A stretch of DNA of 64,000 nt, taken from assembly GCA_964405465.1 (NCBI GenBank), contig CAYONZ010000009.1:1-64000 (forward strand), given 5' to 3'. The translations under genes were made by a program, and so were the position numbers. This document shows, in pieces, positions 62,956 through 64,000 of the stretch. The notes beneath the pieces are model-generated. The model did no database searches, was not told where the DNA came from, and saw nothing but the letters and a program-made list of their open reading frames with translations. The stretch comes from CAYONZ01 sp964405465 (GTDB lineage Bacteria; Bdellovibrionota; Bdellovibrionia; Bdellovibrionales; JAMPXM01). The stretch's first letter is position 1; every line of letters begins with the position of its first letter.

Positions 62956-63024
62956 TCACACTAGTACGAAGCTTTTAGAACCAAGGTTTTGTTGTTCAAA
63001 GATTGTTTAGTCCGATAAATTCGA

Positions 63025-63058
63025 AAATGCGGGAGATCAATGCTCTCGCATTTTTTTT
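63025..63058 (+). terminator. Intrinsic terminator after the OmpR-type regulator
   Basis: AAATGCGGGAG (63025-63035) pairs with CTCTCGCATTT (63043-63053) with one G-T wobble, followed by a run of eight T. It lies 70 bases after the regulator stop. Confidence 0.85.
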
Positions 63059-63117
63059 AGACTCTGTTTTTTTGAGATTGTTTTTTTGGACTCTTTTTTA
63101 AGTTTCCGGTTCTGTTT

Positions 63118-63999
63118 TTAAGACTCTAGTTCGCGACTTTGATGAAACTTTTTAAAATCGATCACACCTAGGCCACGCTCATTGCGAGAGAAAATATCCT
63201 CAAAACGACGCCCCCATAGAATCTCGTCAAACAAGTAAGAGTGCCTCACATATACATTCTGCGAATACGTGTCATCGACCCCAGAAAAGGTCACGACAAA
63301 CTCGGGTTCAAGCAGGGCAAGTGAGTTTTTGTCCAACCCAAAGAGCGGGCTATTCTCATCGATCACATGCACCACCTGCCAGGTCAGCGCAAACACCGGC
63401 GTGCGGCTCCGCAGGAGCTTGAGGTCATGAAATGTTCGTAGGCGTTCACCCTCTAAGGTCATTTCAGTCTTCATCATCGTGAGATTCATCGAGGCTTCAA
63501 TGATTTGATTATTGCGTTCATTCGCCAAACGAAAAATGAGGATCGGTTTTTGGTTACGAACCGAAATCAGCGCGTGCTCACTAAATACTATCTTCGCAGT
63601 AGGCCGACTGAATTTAGCAAACATCAAGGCAGACGCCAAAGCGAAGCCTAAAAGCCCAAGCAAAGCCTCAACCGTCGCCAAAAAATTAGCAAAAATTCCT
63701 TTCGGATGCATATATCCGTACCCAATGGTGGCCATCGTTTGTACGCTAAAGAAGAATGCGTCGACAAAAGAATCGGGCCTGGCATTTTCGATTGAGTTGG
63801 GTGTTAACAAATAGAGGCCAGCAAAACCACAATTTAAAAGTAGAAAAACAACCAATACAATGGCGACAACCACTCCCCACTTGGCCTTCAAAATCATGTG
63901 AAAAAAATCACTCAACAGGTGTTTCTTAAAACCGAGCCGCTCCACTTGCACACGGCCATCACGATTGATCAAGCGCACTGTCGCAGCTGGTTTTAACGA
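63118..63999 (-). CDS. KirBac inward-rectifier potassium channel, 5' partial
   Basis: A prokaryotic inward-rectifier K+ channel. The visible protein has an N-terminal slide-helix-like segment (LLSDFFHMILKAKWG), outer membrane helix (VVVAIVLVVFLLLNCGFAG), pore helix and selectivity filter TIGYGYMHP, inner helix (FLATVEALLGLLGFALASALMFAKF) and the cytosolic beta-rich domain (IVFSEHALISVRN, MNLTMMKTE, LTWQVVHVIDENSPL). The frame is open upstream of the GTG at 63978 to the window edge, and the VRLINRDGRVQVERLG segment is the usual KirBac N-terminal core, so the start lies beyond the window. With KimA at 18 kb it is the second K+ protein in the window. Confidence 0.93.
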   Translation of the reverse strand, partial: SLKPAATVRLINRDGRVQVERLGFKKHLLSDFFHMILKAKWGVVVAIVLVVFLLLNCGFAGLYLLTPNSIENARPDSFVDAFFFSVQTMATIGYGYMHPKGIFANFLATVEALLGLLGFALASALMFAKFSRPTAKIVFSEHALISVRNQKPILIFRLANERNNQIIEASMNLTMMKTEMTLEGERLRTFHDLKLLRSRTPVFALTWQVVHVIDENSPLFGLDKNSLALLEPEFVVTFSGVDDTYSQNVYVRHSYLFDEILWGRRFEDIFSRNERGLGVIDFKKFHQSRELES

Positions 64000-64000
64000 T

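Noticed and set aside
1..64000. CRISPR arrays, integrases, phage structural genes and insertion sequences.
   Set aside because: No evenly spaced direct repeats and no such proteins were seen among the translated frames.

Overview
The window looks like chromosomal DNA from a predatory or predator-related member of the Bdellovibrionota (Bdellovibrionales/Oligoflexia). This is an inference from gene content. The pointers are a single-domain histone-fold protein of the kind known from Bdellovibrio, many exported lipoproteins with no obvious wider family, an LPS-type Gram-negative envelope (heptosyltransferase-like GT9, Kdo transferase, beta-barrel proteins), the alpha2-macroglobulin/PBP1C pair, a DAP-type peptidoglycan set, and many two-component and chemosensory proteins. 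No rRNA, tRNA, CRISPR array, transposase or prophage was seen.

Layout. 1-5.1 kb: GMC alcohol/sterol oxidase (cut by the window edge), aldehyde dehydrogenase, HflX GTPase with an unusual acidic insertion, Nudix hydrolase. 5.1-10.0 kb: an operon of exported proteins (one with an HEQAH metalloprotease motif), a lipoprotein and a membrane protein, running into a CBS-less IMPDH/GMP-reductase family enzyme. 10.0-13.0 kb: a hairpin-rich intergenic region ending in a strong terminator, then murI, an MpaA-like peptidase and dapD (peptidoglycan precursor and turnover). 13.1-13.8 kb: a HigBA/RelE-type toxin-antitoxin pair. 13.8-18.0 kb: a trypsin-like protease divergent from a lipoprotein metalloprotease, which is followed by a separate gene resembling a detached FTP/PepSY propeptide. 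18-20.6 kb: KimA-type potassium transporter and an outer-membrane barrel. 20.9-29.4 kb: giant alpha2-macroglobulin and pbpC.

29.5-35.4 kb: a chemosensory operon cheA-cheW-cheR-cheB without a receptor. CheR is fused to a receiver plus what looks like a decayed CheB esterase domain, and CheB carries an N-terminal CheD-like domain without the catalytic cysteine. 35.8-38.6 kb: hybrid histidine kinase and PilZ-like protein. 38.7-39.9 kb: two sibling XRE regulators with the same recognition helix, facing apart across an AT-rich spacer with two AAACA-N5-TGTT sites. 40-42.3 kb: GT9 glycosyltransferase and KdtA. 42.3-52.1 kb: a large unassigned envelope cluster (1232-aa lipoprotein plus beta-barrel protein, divergent from a beta-propeller lipoprotein) with a TPR/winged-helix regulator. 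52.2-56.0 kb: Acg/nitroreductase-like protein, a kinase-like protein lacking the phospho-His, and a histone - universal stress protein - small exported protein operon. 56.5-64 kb: HrpB helicase, Sua5/TsaC, a second kinase-like protein lacking the His, an OmpR-type regulator and a KirBac potassium channel (cut by the window end).

Many neighbours overlap by ATGA or sit 0-20 bases apart, so most blocks read as operons. Two pairs of convergent genes overlap tail to tail. The strongest leads are the histone operon, the chemosensory operon with decayed CheB and CheD domains, the split protease/propeptide pair and the 42-50 kb envelope cluster.
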